DNA of 64,000 nt from NCBI GenBank assembly GCA_948567375.1, contig OX419756.1, forward strand, positions 61,792,552-61,856,551, written 5' to 3'. Position numbers and translations under genes: made by a program. Of the stretch, positions 24,366-36,215 are shown piece after piece. The notes below the pieces were generated by a model, which saw only the letters and a list, made by a program, of their open reading frames with translations, searched no databases and was not told the DNA's origin. The DNA comes from Lunularia cruciata. Taxonomy: Eukaryota; Streptophyta; Marchantiopsida; Lunulariales; Lunulariaceae. The first letter of the stretch is position 1. Every line of letters begins with the position of its first letter.

Positions 24366-26297
24366 TTAATTGTTACCTAATGTGTATGATTATTCTAAAT
24401 CAATGAACTTTGCTTGAGCTTCTCAATTGTGAATACCTTGGTAAAGATTTCTACAAGATTGCTTACTCCCACAATTTCTACCAAAGGAAGTACTCAATCA
24501 TCTACCGATTCATCAATGAACTGATACCTCAATTTAATATGCTCTATCCTAACATGAACATAGGATTCTTTGCAAGATTGATATTACTTTGGTTGTCACT
24601 ATGGAAAATATTGTGCTCTTGTTTTCTTGCCTAGCTTTACCATAAGATTTTCAACCAGATCATCTCCTTGCTAGCCTTTGAGGTGGCCATGTACTTAAAT
24701 TTTGTGGTAGAAAGAGCAACACTCTTTTGCAATCAAAACATCCAACTAATGGTAGTACCACCCAAGGTAAACACATACCATGAATTTCTCTTTTTACTAT
24801 CAAAGTCACCTCCCAAATCTGCATCAATGAAGCCTTCTAGAATAGCATATGTTTGCTCTAAGCAAGTAACTTGTCAAAGGTACCCATCAAGTAGCATAAT
24901 AGCCATTTTATTGCTTCCCAATGCTCATTTTATTTCTTCTTGGGGTTTGACATGAATCTATCTATAATTCCCACCACATGAGCAATGTCTAGCCTAGTGC
25001 ATACCATTTCATACATCAAACTACCAATTGTCAATGCATAAGGTACTCTACTTATGTACTCTTTATCTACATCCATTCTTGGTGATTGCTCCTTAGAGAG
25101 TTTTAAGTGAGTTCCCAAGGGATTGGTTCAATTTGTAGCATTTTACAAACCAAATTTGTCCATCAACTTCTTGATGTATTTCTCTTGAGATAACTTTAAA
25201 GTACCTACAATTTTTTTTTGGCTAATCCTCATTTCAAATATATGTTGTGAAGGACCTAGGTCTTTCATTTCAAATTCATCAAAAAATTGGCATCTTAGCT
25301 AGTTGATTTCCTTCATGTTGGATCCAACAACCATAAAGCATCAAAATAAAGCAACAAGATGATGTATGAATCAACAAATGACTTAATGTAGCAACAATGA
25401 TCCATTTTGCATATGGTGTAACCATTGTTGGTCATATAGCCATTAAATTTCAAGTACCACTATATAGGAGCTTGTTTCAAAACATATAGACTCCTTTTTA
25501 GATCTAAAAAATACCCTCTTTCTTAATGATTTTAAATCCCTCCTCAATTGTGCCATATGGACATCCTAATCAAGGTCTCCATATAGAAATGTTGTTATTA
25601 CATCTTGCTACTTTAGATGTTATCCTCTATAGTCATAAGACCTAAGACTAATCTGATGGTAGTCATCTGATGGTAGTCCCTAAGGGAGAGAAAATTTCAT
25701 TATAGTTATTTACAAAAGTTATAGATTGGTCCTATTGAAAACCTTGTGGCATAAGTTTGGCCTTGTACCACTTGCTTCCATCATGTTCTTCTGTGATCCT
25801 GTACACCCATTTGTTATGTAATGATTTCTTTCCCTCTTGTAGCTTGGTTAATGACCAAGTCTCATTCTTCTTTAAGGATGACATCTCTTCCTTCATTGCA
25901 AGATCCCACTTCAATGAGTCCTCCTTTATGATTGCTTCTAAGAAGCACTTGGGTTCAACAGTTTTTGTCTGGAGTAAGTTAAACATGGACAGGGAATACC
26001 TCTCTCTTTGTTTCTACAATCTAGAAGAACTCCTCAAATCAGTTAGAGGTGTGATTGGATCTGGGATAATATCTCTAGTTTCTACAAAACTACTATTTCC
26101 TACAACATCATTCTCTAAAATGCCTTCCAACACTACTACTTCTTGGTATTCTTCTTGTTCACCTATAGCCTAGAACATGATCCAAGCTTAACTTTTATAC
26201 AACATTGTAATCATGAAAAATGCCATCTCTACTTCTAAGCACTTTCTTGTCATTCTCAAGACAATAACCCTTGTTTTTTATCCATATCCAATGAAGA
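24366..26297 (-). pseudogene. Ty1/copia pol remnant with fuller RNase H (block B)
   Basis: Minus-strand reading carries RT (KWVYRITEEHDGSKW at 25,986-25,732) and the RT/RNase H link YALTIGSLMYEMVCTRLDIAHVVG (25,118-24,930). Unlike blocks A and D, the RNase H region down to 24,410 is kept. It ends abruptly at about 26,297, before the integrase part seen in A. Stops and frameshifts are frequent. Confidence 0.87.
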
Positions 26298-27251
26298 AAT
26301 GGAAGGATGCCCATTCCAAGTTTAAATGATTGTAGTACATTAAAGCTTAGACCAATGCTCACCAAATAGGATAATGAGGGGAAGGAGTTTGAGGTAGCCT
26401 ATGCTAGTTGGTCCAACAAATTCAATAGAGACCAAGAATAATTCATTTGATGGATAGTGTTTAAAAATAATGTGAAAAGTAGAATTTTTAATATTACTTG
26501 TTTGGGAATCCTTTCACTCTCATCATTGATGATCAACCATTGAAGTGGTTGATGGAGTCTAATAAGTTTTCATGGAAGCTTGGACAATAGGCTTTGATTT
26601 GATAGGAGTATGATTTCACAATTGTACATAGACTTGGAGTGGTGAAATATGATGTAGATGGTTGAGTAGAAACCCATGAACCATCAAATATGAGCATATT
26701 GGCCTGGTGAAATGGATGAGGAGATGGTCCTGAGTTGACATGCATTTGTCTTTTTGTGTATATTGAATGGGGTTTTGGTGGTATCTCTCTCAATACAAAC
26801 AAGAGGAGTTATTGAACCTTTGATCCAAAGAATGGAGATATTGGTACAAGTAAATAAGATATGCATGATGATGGGCTATCTTTGCATTGGTATTATGGGT
26901 GGGTGGCTCAATTAGTTCCAAGAAGAAAAACCATGTTTTGAAACAAGCAAAGTAGTTTAGATTGGAGTGTATATCTTTGTTGGGGATCAAAGGATAATGG
27001 TTTGCAAGTAGTACTTTCTATCTCAAATATTACATCTTGTATGAGATGCTCATAAGGAGATAAATTTTTTTGAAGTCAAGAGGACATATATCTTATTTCA
27101 AAGTGATGATTGGTGGCACAACATGCAAACTAATGTATAGTACTTTTTTGCTAAATATATGGTTTGTGACCAAGTAAGACCATTATTCAAGTCTCTTATG
27201 AATGTAAAATTTCATATGGACATCTTTGGCCCAAAGCACCCTAATGATTAC
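26298..27251 (+). pseudogene. H-family gypsy RNase H-integrase fragment
   Basis: Plus-strand reading shows an RNase H stretch (GKEFEVAYASWSN, then the IIDDQPLKWLM motif near 26,530) and an integrase zinc-type region up to about 27,250 (VCDQVRP). Clear homolog of 40,411-41,504. Several stops. It ends where a copy of the host-like leader module begins. Confidence 0.8.
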
Positions 27252-27380
27252 AAGTTGAAAGTACAACTTGGGCTCTAGATTTTGGTAAGAACAAGAAAAT
27301 TGAAAGAGATATTTTATGAGAATAATACTATTGGATTTCAATTATTTAGGAATTTATTTGAGTTAGATGAGATGGTAGAT
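27252..27380. repeat. Decayed copy of the segment F leader module
   Basis: Matches 55,278-55,400 and, less well, 30,450-30,600 and 56,517-56,660: TCTAGATTTTGGTAAGAACA, then a run ending in GATTTCAATT. Where the F copies have CpG this copy has TpG or CpA. Confidence 0.75.
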
Positions 27381-28307
27381 GTACTGCCATCTTTCAACCT
27401 TGCATCCTCTCCCAATACTTACCTCCAATGTGATTTCATCCATGATTAGGGCTTGGGATACCAACTATCAAGAATTGGGATGAAGTTTGCCAAGCATAAA
27501 ATGCTTCATTGTACAAATTCTAAAGCCAATTCCATAACAAAAATGTTAGATAAAATTTTTCTGTTTGCACTCTTTGAGTTTCCATCACTCAAGGGCTAAT
27601 ATTTCATTCCTCAAGTTGAGAGAACTCTGGCCATTTTCTTTAAACTACCCCTCTTGCCATTGTGAGAAATAAACTCTACTACTCTGGAGGTTTTCATACT
27701 GCCAAGCTCACAAACTCTCTCAATTAACTACAAGCTCTTCTTGAACTCCCTCCAAAATACTGCAAAAGTGAATTGGTGATTTCTCTCATTAAACCCATCA
27801 CCAGTTTGAAGTCACACCTCTGCCTTGCAATGTCATTAAATCAATCTTCCATCTACATTCTCACCTGAGATTCTTTGAGCAATTACAATATTTGAATGAA
27901 TAAATTCTTATGGTGGTAGTCCTTGCATTCCCAAGAAAGTACAATATTCAATATTTTCTTTGGCTAAAGACAATCTTTCCTTCCTTTAGAACGATACCTG
28001 TCCTTCTGAATAGTACACTTTCTTCCAAAAGAACATACGGTATTCCAAAAGAGCAACAATACAAACCTTTTGATTATGCACCTTCTTCCAAAACACTCAT
28101 AGATGCTTATATTCATCCTATCTATCTACATCGCTTCTTAGGACTTATTTATACAAAAAGAAAGAAAAAGGGACATTTTTTTCAAATAATGGGTACCATA
28201 GAAATTATAGATTAAAATGTATTAGCTATTCATCCAATCAAAGAATCAAATAGATAGAAAAGATAGTTAAATAAAATATATGCTTCTTCATAAATATTTC
28301 TTGCATG
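27381..28307. other. Unassigned stretch
   Basis: A 101-codon reading frame (27,910-28,215) has no recognised motif and no copy in F2's flank. I see no other signal. Confidence 0.4.
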
Positions 28308-28839
28308 CTTTTTCACACTTTTTAGTAATCATTTTATAAAATTATCATACCACCAGATTAAATTTATCCTTGATATTAATGAGATTTGATAAACTAGATT
28401 AATCATGAGACATAATATATCTTTAATAATTGATACTAAAGAAATTCATCTCCAATTTATAATGATTCTCTTAGATTATATCTTTTAAAAGAAGCAATGT
28501 AATAGGATAGGTTCTAACACCAAGAATCAACCCATCTTTCTCTAGTTTAGATTGAGATAACCTTGAAGGATCTTATGGCTCAATTATACCCACATAATCC
28601 AAATGTTTCTATTTTTGCACCAGGTTTGAGCTTAATTTTCCTTGCACTCTTGAGTCTATTTCTCAACATTTAGCAATCTTACAAAAGAAAGTCCCATTTT
28701 GGATTTGGACTAAACCCTTCTAATCACATGAGTTGAGTTCTATAAATGGTAAAGTGTGATAGTCTTTATTTAGGAGACATGTGAATTGGAGTCCAAACTA
28801 CCATCCACTTGGATGTTTTAGGTTGACTTGAAGAGGAAG

Positions 28840-29060
28840 CTAGAGCTATACTCTTAATCCAAATTCAGATGGCTCAAGTTCAACAAAAGACGAGTTATGA
28901 CAAGCAATTGCCAAAGTAAAAAATGGCTATACTTCAACAAAGTAGATTGTTTTATGCTCTTTGATTCCATTTGGTACAAGAGAGCGAAGAAGAGTTTTTA
29001 TCAAATTATTTTGATATTTATATTGAAGGGAAGGAGAATAGTAATCATAATTATAGTATG
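28840..29060 (+). pseudogene. Remnant of a gypsy integrase tail inside F1
   Basis: Reads QMAQVQQKTSYDK and then a LFDSIWYKRAKKSF-like stretch, resembling the gypsy-1 integrase tail at 2,940-3,140. So the duplicated segment already contained a transposon scrap. Confidence 0.6.
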
Positions 29061-29299
29061 AAAGAGGTAAGAGATAGACACCTTCACAGAACCAAGTATA
29101 AGATTTGAAACATAAGTGATAATACTTCACTCTAAAAAAGCATGTGAAACCAAAGCCCATTTTGAAGCCTATGACTTAAGATTCCTTTATCTAAAAGTTA
29201 TAACAAAAAAGTAAAGATTCTATTGAAATATTTGATATGGTAATTTTGGAGATAATAAAAAGAAGAGCTTAGGAGGAGGAAGAAATCCACATGTATCAC

Positions 29300-29660
29300 T
29301 TTTATACAAATCCATCACCTAGTCGGCTTCTCAGTTTATGTACCAAGGTAAGAGAGCTTCGTACATAGAGTGAGTGAGTAGAAGGAGGCGGTGCAACGTA
29401 TTCGCTTCAAAGTAAATAAATTATTACTTTGTTTTATAGATTGTTCAAGAATTTATGTAAGGTAGATGAGACGCACATTTCTGTCCTGTCTGTCTCTGCC
29501 CGCAACCACAGAAATCATGATGAAGATCCCAAAATATGCAAAGTCTCACAAGCACGCCTACCGGTACTGCTGCTTCGAAGCTAGCAACCACTATCCCCTT
29601 ACCACACTTTGGGTGACGATTGTTCCGAGGCCTACGGGATATCATACTAGTTAATATCAA
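29300..29660 (+). promoter_or_regulatory. First leader module of F1 (ORF-less copy of the gene's 5' region)
   Basis: Contains CAAGGTAAGAG at about 29,344 and AAGGTAGATGAG at about 29,458, both good splice-donor look-alikes. The stretch after GAGACGCACATTTCTG (29,468) parallels the 5' region of the intact gene at 30,575-30,765: AAGTCTCACAAGCACGCC, CTGCTGCTTCGAAGCT and GTGACGATTGT are shared. No ORF follows it. Confidence 0.55.
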
Positions 29661-30449
29661 TGCCCTTAACACATTCATCGCAAAATCATTTCGAAATCAA
29701 GTACCAAAGTTGATTGTATCTATCCACTGAAATGCATTTCCATGGATCTCATCTAATTACATTTCCATAGAATCTTATGCGGGCTTTGTTGTTTCCTAAC
29801 TGCAGCTAATAATTCTGCAACCCTGTTCCCCAACTGTGAGCTCTATGGCCTCGTTCATTCTGTAGTCTATCATGCCCTATTGCTTGGTCCACTCTAGGAC
29901 CTGTCTATTCCGCTCTGGACATTCCAGGTCCAGTCCCGTGAGCTCTTATGTGACTATTTCCCGCGATCCTCACAATGAGATGTTCTGTTCTTTATTCTCT
30001 ATGGAACCAGAACTCATTTATATCAATCTTCACATTCGAAAATGTTAATCGTCCAAAAGAATAAAAGCAACATAAATCCTAACGTCTCATTTCCGTAATC
30101 TTAAAACTAAGGAACACAAATAGAATTGATAATTAAAGGTCAGGACACATCATACTGAATAAGTATTTAAAATACTAAAAGAAATTAATTACACCCTATC
30201 TTTTTTTAGAATTATTATGACTTTCATTCTAGATAACAATTAGACCAAACTTGAATAAAATACAACCAAAACAAAATAAAATCAACCGTCATAGATTTCT
30301 CATATGTCTAGCTATATTCAGTTCTCTTGTTCGGGCTTTCCATAACAGTCCTCTAATGGGCTTTTATCACACAACTTCCTTTAATATCTGAGTACAGTAT
30401 TAGCAGAATCCAGAATCTCTCGACAGTTATATGGTGATGTCCGTACACT

Positions 30450-30797
30450 CCTTACAAGTCGAAAGTACCCACTTGCGCTCTAGATTTCGGTAAGCAAAGA
30501 ATGAATCGAAGGAATGTTCCGAAAGAATAACACTACCGAATTCGAATTTTAGTGTTGAGAACTTTCAAGGTAAACGAGATGCACATTCCTACTTGGAGTC
30601 TAGCAATCATACACATGATTTAGTTCCAAAAAACATTGAAAGTCTCTCAAGCACGCCGACTGGTAAGGGAATGGTAGTGCTGCTTCGAAGCTACATATAC
30701 TGCTGCATGATCACCGTTAGCAACCAGTTTGTCCTTCATCATACTTTGAGTGACGATTGTAGACGCAGGACTTGCAGAAATCGGGACTATTGCCAAC
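30450..30797 (+). promoter_or_regulatory. 5' leader of proline-rich gene 1, with a putative 5'-UTR intron
   Basis: A donor-like CTG|GTAAGG at 30,661-30,667 and an acceptor-like CTTGCAG ending at 30,777 would excise about 115 bp and leave a short leader before the ATG. The upstream part is the leader module seen at 55,278 and 56,517. No clear TATA box. The intron is inference from consensus words only. Confidence 0.45.
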
Positions 30798-31274
30798 ATG
30801 GGAAAGACGAATCACTTCACTACTGGCTCGTTCATGGTTTTGGTATGTTGCGTGTGCATCGGAGGAATGCTGTTGCCCACAGCAATCGCATCCCGTGTTC
30901 TCATGGCGGATAATCCATCAGCACCACCACCAGCCTCGCACAGTTCCGATCCTGATTTCCATCTACCCCGTTTACCCACACTGCCCCCTCTACCCAATAC
31001 CTTTCCTGGATCGAATCCGCCTTCTGCGCACCCTTCCCCATCTTCCAGGTCCAATCCTGTTTCCCCCACACTGCCCCCGCTACCCAATATCGTTCAGCTT
31101 CCGAGTCTACCTCCTTTCCGTCTACCTTCTATCCCTTCCGTCCCACTCCCCCCTCATCCACCTCCTTCTCCCAGAGCTACACATTCTCCTCCTCCTCCAC
31201 ACAATGCGTCTCCTGCTCGATCTCCGGAATCTCATGATCATTCTGCCAGGGCTCCCAGTTCTCATAGCGGGTGA
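30798..31274 (+). CDS. Secreted proline-rich cell-wall-type protein, gene 1
   Basis: A 158-residue ORF with a good plant start context (AACATGG). Residues about 12-31 are a hydrophobic signal peptide (FMVLVCCVCIGGMLLPTAIA) after a short basic start. The mature part is Pro/Ser/Leu-rich: LPTLPPLPN, TLPPLPN, LPSLPPFRLPSIPSVPLPP, and an extensin-like SPPPP near residue 135. An N-glycosylation site NAS follows. Such secreted proteins of the PELPK / 'LPxLPPLP' kind act in the plant cell wall; extensin-like is the alternative. It has no stop or frameshift, unlike nearly everything around it. Its twin at 56,857-57,333 is 153/158 identical. Differences are 7 silent and 5 replacement, hinting at purifying selection. 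AATAAA words at about 31,853 and 31,935 could end the transcript. Confidence 0.75.
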   Translation: MGKTNHFTTGSFMVLVCCVCIGGMLLPTAIASRVLMADNPSAPPPASHSSDPDFHLPRLPTLPPLPNTFPGSNPPSAHPSPSSRSNPVSPTLPPLPNIVQLPSLPPFRLPSIPSVPLPPHPPPSPRATHSPPPPHNASPARSPESHDHSARAPSSHSG

Positions 31275-31715
31275 TCGTCCGTCAAGCTGAGACTTCAGAG
31301 ACTCTGCTGACAATTCTGCAACGGTTCCTACTGAACACCGGGGATGATCATCAGCCGTCTCATATTTGTAGATTTACTGATGCGGACGCCTTATTGCTCA
31401 ACTCATCCGCACATTGGTTGAGTTTCTTAGAAGAGCTTCCTGCTCTCGCGGTTGGTTTACAGATGCAAAGTTTACAAGTCCGAATTTAAGTTTTCGTTTG
31501 AGTGCTGTGATGGTGGCTACAAGAGCTTGGATCCGTCTGCCGATTTGCCTCTCTATGAGTTTCGGCTCGCCGACTAACACTGGCACCAACCGCGTGGATG
31601 AGCTAAGGTAGCAATGCCCTCAGTGCTTAAGAGTACACCAAAATTCGAAATGAAATAAGCGCTAAGCACATGACTCTAGGATGAGCCAAGATAGGTAGCT
31701 GCAGAAAGCTATGCG
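31275..31715. other. 3' flank of proline-rich gene 1
   Basis: CpG-retaining. A 72-codon frame at 31,271-31,489 overlaps the stop codon, but in copy 2 most changes in it are replacements and it ends earlier. It reads as 3' UTR or flank rather than a gene. Confidence 0.5.
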
Positions 31716-32341
31716 GTAGAATCCTGGGTTCATAGGTCGCAGCATGCGTAACTATTCGTTGAAATAAGTTTGCTCAAATTGCTGCTCCTCGGTACACCGG
31801 GGAACACTTCGGTTCTGTCATTAAGGAGCGTGGTGATGTCTTTCGGAATTGGAATAAAGTTTACTATGCCCGAACTATCTTTCCTTTCCTTTCTGAGATT
31901 TGGATGGGTTGACCTTATGAGATATTAAAGAGAAAATAAAGCAACGATTGCATGAGATCCTTCAAGAGATATCACGTTCTTCAATTGTACTTCTTACAGC
32001 GTCTAGGTTCAGAGACCTACTCGTAGAATCCTGTGCTCATAGGTCGCATGCGTAACCATTTGTTGAAATAAGTTTGCTCAAACGGGTGCCTGAATGAATG
32101 CTACCGAGGAGCACTTCGGTTCTGTCACTAAGAAGCGTGGAATACCGCTCATGTGATGTCTTTCATAATTGGACTAAAGTTCACTCTGCCCGAATTATCT
32201 TTCCTTTTCTTTGAAGATCTGGATGGTTTGACCTTTTGAGATATATGAGATGTTATAGAAAAAATAAAAGCAACAACTGCGTGAGACCCTTCAAGAGAAA
32301 TTTCATTCCCCAAATGTAGTTGTACTTCTCACAGCGTCTAG
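31716..32341. repeat. Tandem duplication downstream of gene 1 (units of about 290-320 bp)
   Basis: Unit 1 (31,716-32,006) and unit 2 (32,023-32,341) both run from GTAGAATCCTG to ACAGCGTCTAG. F2 has the same pair (57,793-58,096; 58,113-58,441), so the doubling is older than the F duplication. Each unit contains an AATAAA-bearing word and the site of a CTCCTCGGT hairpin. Confidence 0.85.
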
Positions 32342-32449
32342 AAAGTAAACTTGTCCAGACCATGCGACCTCGAACTATGTAATTTGCAAGTCCTGAACAA
32401 AGATCGTTCTGGTTTAGACTAACCTGAGCGTTATTGATTGGAGTTCTCC

Positions 32450-34244
32450 ACTGGACACAATGTGCGTATCACTAGTTGACTTTATTGTGAGATGCAAAAT
32501 TCTTCTCCTTTGATAATGATCAGCGAGCTCAAGGAAAGTTAAGTACAAATCTCTCCTGCAAATTGACTTGTACTATAAATCGCTCTCAACCTACGCGTGT
32601 TGGCAAACTGTAGAGCAACCGCTCCTTCACAGGGGATGAGAGTGCGGCTATTAATTATACATCATCGTGGTTTCTCATTGTGCTCGCAGCTAGTCACTCG
32701 CAGCTGGTGCTGGGTGTCTCTCGAGTGTGCCAGGATGGGGTTGCTGGGTGGCATTGTTGGGTAAAGTTTTTTAATTTGGAAGTCCACGTGACCAAGAATT
32801 ATTCGGTTTTCAGGGTTAGAGATTCAAATTGTTGCTATTAAGTATTCAAAGTCTACGGTGAGAGATACATTAGTTGTTAACATTGTATTCTATTTCTTGT
32901 ATGAAATATTCAAATTCTGGGTAAAAGATGCATTAATCATCCAAGAAATATTCCATTTCTCGTGTGAAATATAGGGAGTTAGTTGTCATCAGCTGTGATA
33001 ATTTTGAATTTCAAGATGTTTAGGGTGACAAATGTGACAAATGGGATTCGTTGTGACAAATGGGTCTGTTAACAAACTGGGATATGCTATGTTGTGTGAC
33101 AATGACCCATTGATGGGATTTGCTCTTTTGTGTGCGTAAAAATGGGACAATGGCCTGACCGCTTTGATGTTCTGTGTGTGATAGTGAGGGTGAAGGCTCA
33201 CCTTGGGAGAGATATCCAAGTTTAGAGGGAAAAGTGTCTCCTTACATCTATACATTTTGTACAAGGGTAAAGCAAAGAGACATTTGTTCATTTGCAAAGA
33301 TGTAGATTGAGTAGATTTGAAATTCAGGAGAGAATAGGTGAAAAATTGCAGCAGTGATAGAGAGGAAGCAAGAGAAGAGAGAGGAAAAAACAGTAATAGA
33401 GAGCAAAAAAAGATTGCAAGTATTGCAGATTATGAGAAGGTGGGATATGTCCAACATGGAGGATTTTCATGAGCAAGAATAGCTACTCAATTTCACTCTA
33501 TTGCAAATTACATAACTTCTATCAAGTGCAGGTGGTTAGGAGAAATGTGATTATTTCTACATCTTTCATTGATTTCATTTTTTAGTAATAATTTAATTCA
33601 ATTTGAGTAAGTAAATAGTCTATGGAAGCAAATTTCACTCCCCAACCTACATGCAAACCCCACGATCTGTCAAATCCCTAACATGTATATGGAACATACA
33701 GATCTTAGGGATTTGGCATATTTTGTGCAATGAACCAAACCCTTGCTTGTATCTTCTTGTTGTAGCCAACATCTTGTTGATGTTGATGACCCCCCAACAA
33801 AACCTTGAGCAAATCCCCATCAAACTCAATCTACAAGGCAAAATCTTCAACAAACCACTTCACGTATCCAATTTTGCAAATGAACCATTTCTAGGTACAC
33901 TATCTAGGGTGAGCAAACTCCTATCCTATGCTAGTAATCCCTAACAACTTGAGCAAATCCATATGGATTTGTCAACAAACCCCATGATCTCTCTAGCAAA
34001 CCCCTTTTATGTGAACAAAGCCCTGTTCTACACTAGCACATCTATTGCCTCCACGAGAAAACCCTTGTTTGATCAAACTCCATACCTTTGCAAGCAAACC
34101 TGCCAGCTTGTGCAAGTGGACCCTAGCCCTTTTGTGAAAACCTCTTCTTTGTTTAATTGGTTTTGATTTTTGATCTTTTTCCTATCTTTGTTTATGAATT
34201 TAGTTTTTTCACACCGTTTGTTTGCACATGGGATGGTGACACAT
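32450..34244. other. Unassigned stretch right of F1
   Basis: CpG-rich up to about 32,800, with a promoter-like ACTATAAATCGC at 32,569-32,580, then AT-rich. Bases 33,640-34,150 repeat CAAACCC/CAAATCC-type words irregularly. No gene recognised. F2 lacks this whole stretch. Confidence 0.45.
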
Positions 34245-34682
34245 ACAATTAGAGTTAGTGGGAGACCATTCCCATTGATTTTGGGGGTATCTAAGAGGCA
34301 TGTTCTTTGTAAAGTGTGAGTACACAAAGGAGGAAATATATTTCTTAGCATTGGATGTAGGATTGGTTTCCTATGCAAGATTGGATAGCCAAGAGATATT
34401 TTGCTTGTGAATGTGTTTCTTCATCAAAGAGACCATCTTTCAAGAATCAAAGGATTTGAGCAAATTTTGAGTGAGATATGGTCACTTGAAGTAGAGGGTC
34501 AATTCATACCCAAGTGCACAAACAAGAGGATTGTGAGAATTCTATGACTAGTTTATATGATCTATCATAAGTGGAGTTGGATAGTAGACAAAATTTTAGT
34601 TGTGATGACATCAAGAAATGTCATGTTTGAGCAATCATGAATCTAATCGGTCAATTAAAGTTGGAATACTAGAAATCAAGGT
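34245..34682. repeat. Repeat X, copy 2
   Basis: Near-complete match to 11,240-11,677, again followed by a chromovirus LTR. Confidence 0.7.
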
Positions 34683-34951
34683 TGTAAAAGAACAAGGAGA
34701 TAAATAAGAGAATGGAAGACTGGATTGAAAGGTCACATTGGGACTCTTGAATGAAGGAAACTCCAAATGCCTAGCATGAGCTTTGGCTTTGGTATTTAAA
34801 GGGAACATACAAGGCTCTTGGGAACCTTCATGAGCAGCCTTCTTAGAGTGCAAGCTAAGCTAACCAAAACATTCTTATAAATCTTGGCTAATTTTGCCTC
34901 TTTGCTACTTTGTTGGTCTCAACTAACTCATCAGTAATCTCCATATTGTAA
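34683..34951 (-). repeat. Chromovirus LTR, internally deleted
   Basis: Begins TGTAAAAGAACAAGG and ends CCATATTGTAAC, with the GAAGCTTC-rich middle missing (GCTAAGCTAACC joins directly to AAAACATTC). Confidence 0.75.
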
Positions 34952-36215
34952 CTCCTTTGGAGTTGTGCATTCAAGGAAGGGTAATATGCATCTTTGTAGT
35001 AGAAGTTTTTAGAGTGAAAGAGAGTATGATGTGAAGTGAACCATCAACTTCAAAATTAATTTGGAAGCTATTTGTTGTGAATGTGATCTTTAGTTTTCCC
35101 TTTTCCATAGTGTGCCATAGGCTAACATTACACTCTTTTAGGAGTGGTTTCTGCCCAAGAGGTTAAACAAAAAATAATAAATGAATTGTAGCTTAGTGAT
35201 TCTCTTCATTTTTGGTCACTTGGATATTTGAAGGAACTGCATTTTCTTACCAACTTTAGTAGTATTGGTCTGACCACAAGTCACCATAATTCAATATTGA
35301 CAATATTTATCATGTGCTTCAAAAACTGAAAATAATCTTAAAATCATATATTGATCATGTTAATTCAATCTAGAAATCTAATTTATAAGATTGAAAATAT
35401 ACATTCAAATAAGTAGATTACCATAATATTTATTTTTTATTAAAAATATTATTTGATATATTGAAATGAGGGAATTAATAATATTAAATTTTGATGTAAA
35501 AGACATAGAAATCACACACTAGAAAATATAAATGATCAAATCAACATTGGTTTAATTTTTTTATTAAAAAAAATTATGATTATGCATTAAAATTTTAGAA
35601 AGGGTGAATATGGGATGAAGATTCATTTTATATTTATAATTTTTTCACAAATAATATTAAATATAAGCATTTAAGAAAAAGAAAATATCAATAAAGATGA
35701 AAATGACCTAAATAATATAAAATATTTAAGGTCAATATTTATTTATTTTAGAGAATAAAGTTGTTTTCACTACTAATATAAATAAATATAATTTTTTTTA
35801 TATTATAATCCAAAATTTAAAAGTAATACTAGATTCAATATAAGTCAACATGGAACAAATCATCAGGTGACATATCAATATACAAAACAGTCTCCTTATT
35901 TGATATGTTAAGGAAAGTCCAAGAATTCAAATATACATCTCATTGTAAAAATAATTGATTATTATTCATGCTAGCCAAAACTCAACGCAGTAAGAGAGTG
36001 CTTTTCTTGATAGCCTATGGAGATTGACCAAAACAAAGGTTCACATTACACAACTCTAGAAGATTGTATACAAGTATTCAAGAAGGTAAATGTTGTAATC
36101 AAAATCAAAATATCTTTGTCATTGTCTCTCCAAAACACCAATGGTCTAGAGTGGCACCAAGGCATAACATTACCTACATCTAGCATTTTACTTTAAGAAT
36201 GGTTAGATATGTGTT
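34952..36215. repeat. Repeat E, copy 2 (first half)
   Basis: Collinear with 16,192-17,420 and 58,550-59,890. It stops at about 36,215 where the H-family RT begins. Confidence 0.8.

Larger units (their letters stand above)
28308..32449. repeat. Segmental duplication F, copy 1
   Basis: Collinear with 53,886-58,549 on the same strand. The left kilobase is AT-rich and more diverged. The right 3 kb is CpG-retaining and closer to 95-97% identical by eye. It holds one intact proline-rich gene. The two copies differ by a 290-bp deletion here, a segment near 56,200 present only in copy 2, and small indels. Confidence 0.9.

Noticed and set aside
27910-28215. A 101-codon frame near a possible plastid-like sequence
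   Set aside because: No recognisable motif. I could not name a plastid gene, and the composition fits chance in AT-rich DNA.
30772-31290. A 172-codon frame overlapping proline-rich gene 1
   Set aside because: The equivalent frame in F2 is closed by a TAA created by the Pro57Thr change. It has no ATG-led signal peptide logic and is Leu/Pro-rich only because it is a shifted reading of the proline codons.
31271-31489. A 72-codon frame just after gene 1, with a longer partner start in F2
   Set aside because: Between copies most codon changes are replacements and the F2 frame ends early. It looks like 3' UTR.
32569-32580. Promoter-like ACTATAAATCGC right of F1
   Set aside because: A fair TATA match, but no reading frame or other gene signal follows within the CpG-rich stretch.
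33640-34150. CAAACCC-type words resembling a telomere-like array
   Set aside because: Spacing and sequence are irregular and do not form CCCTAAA units.
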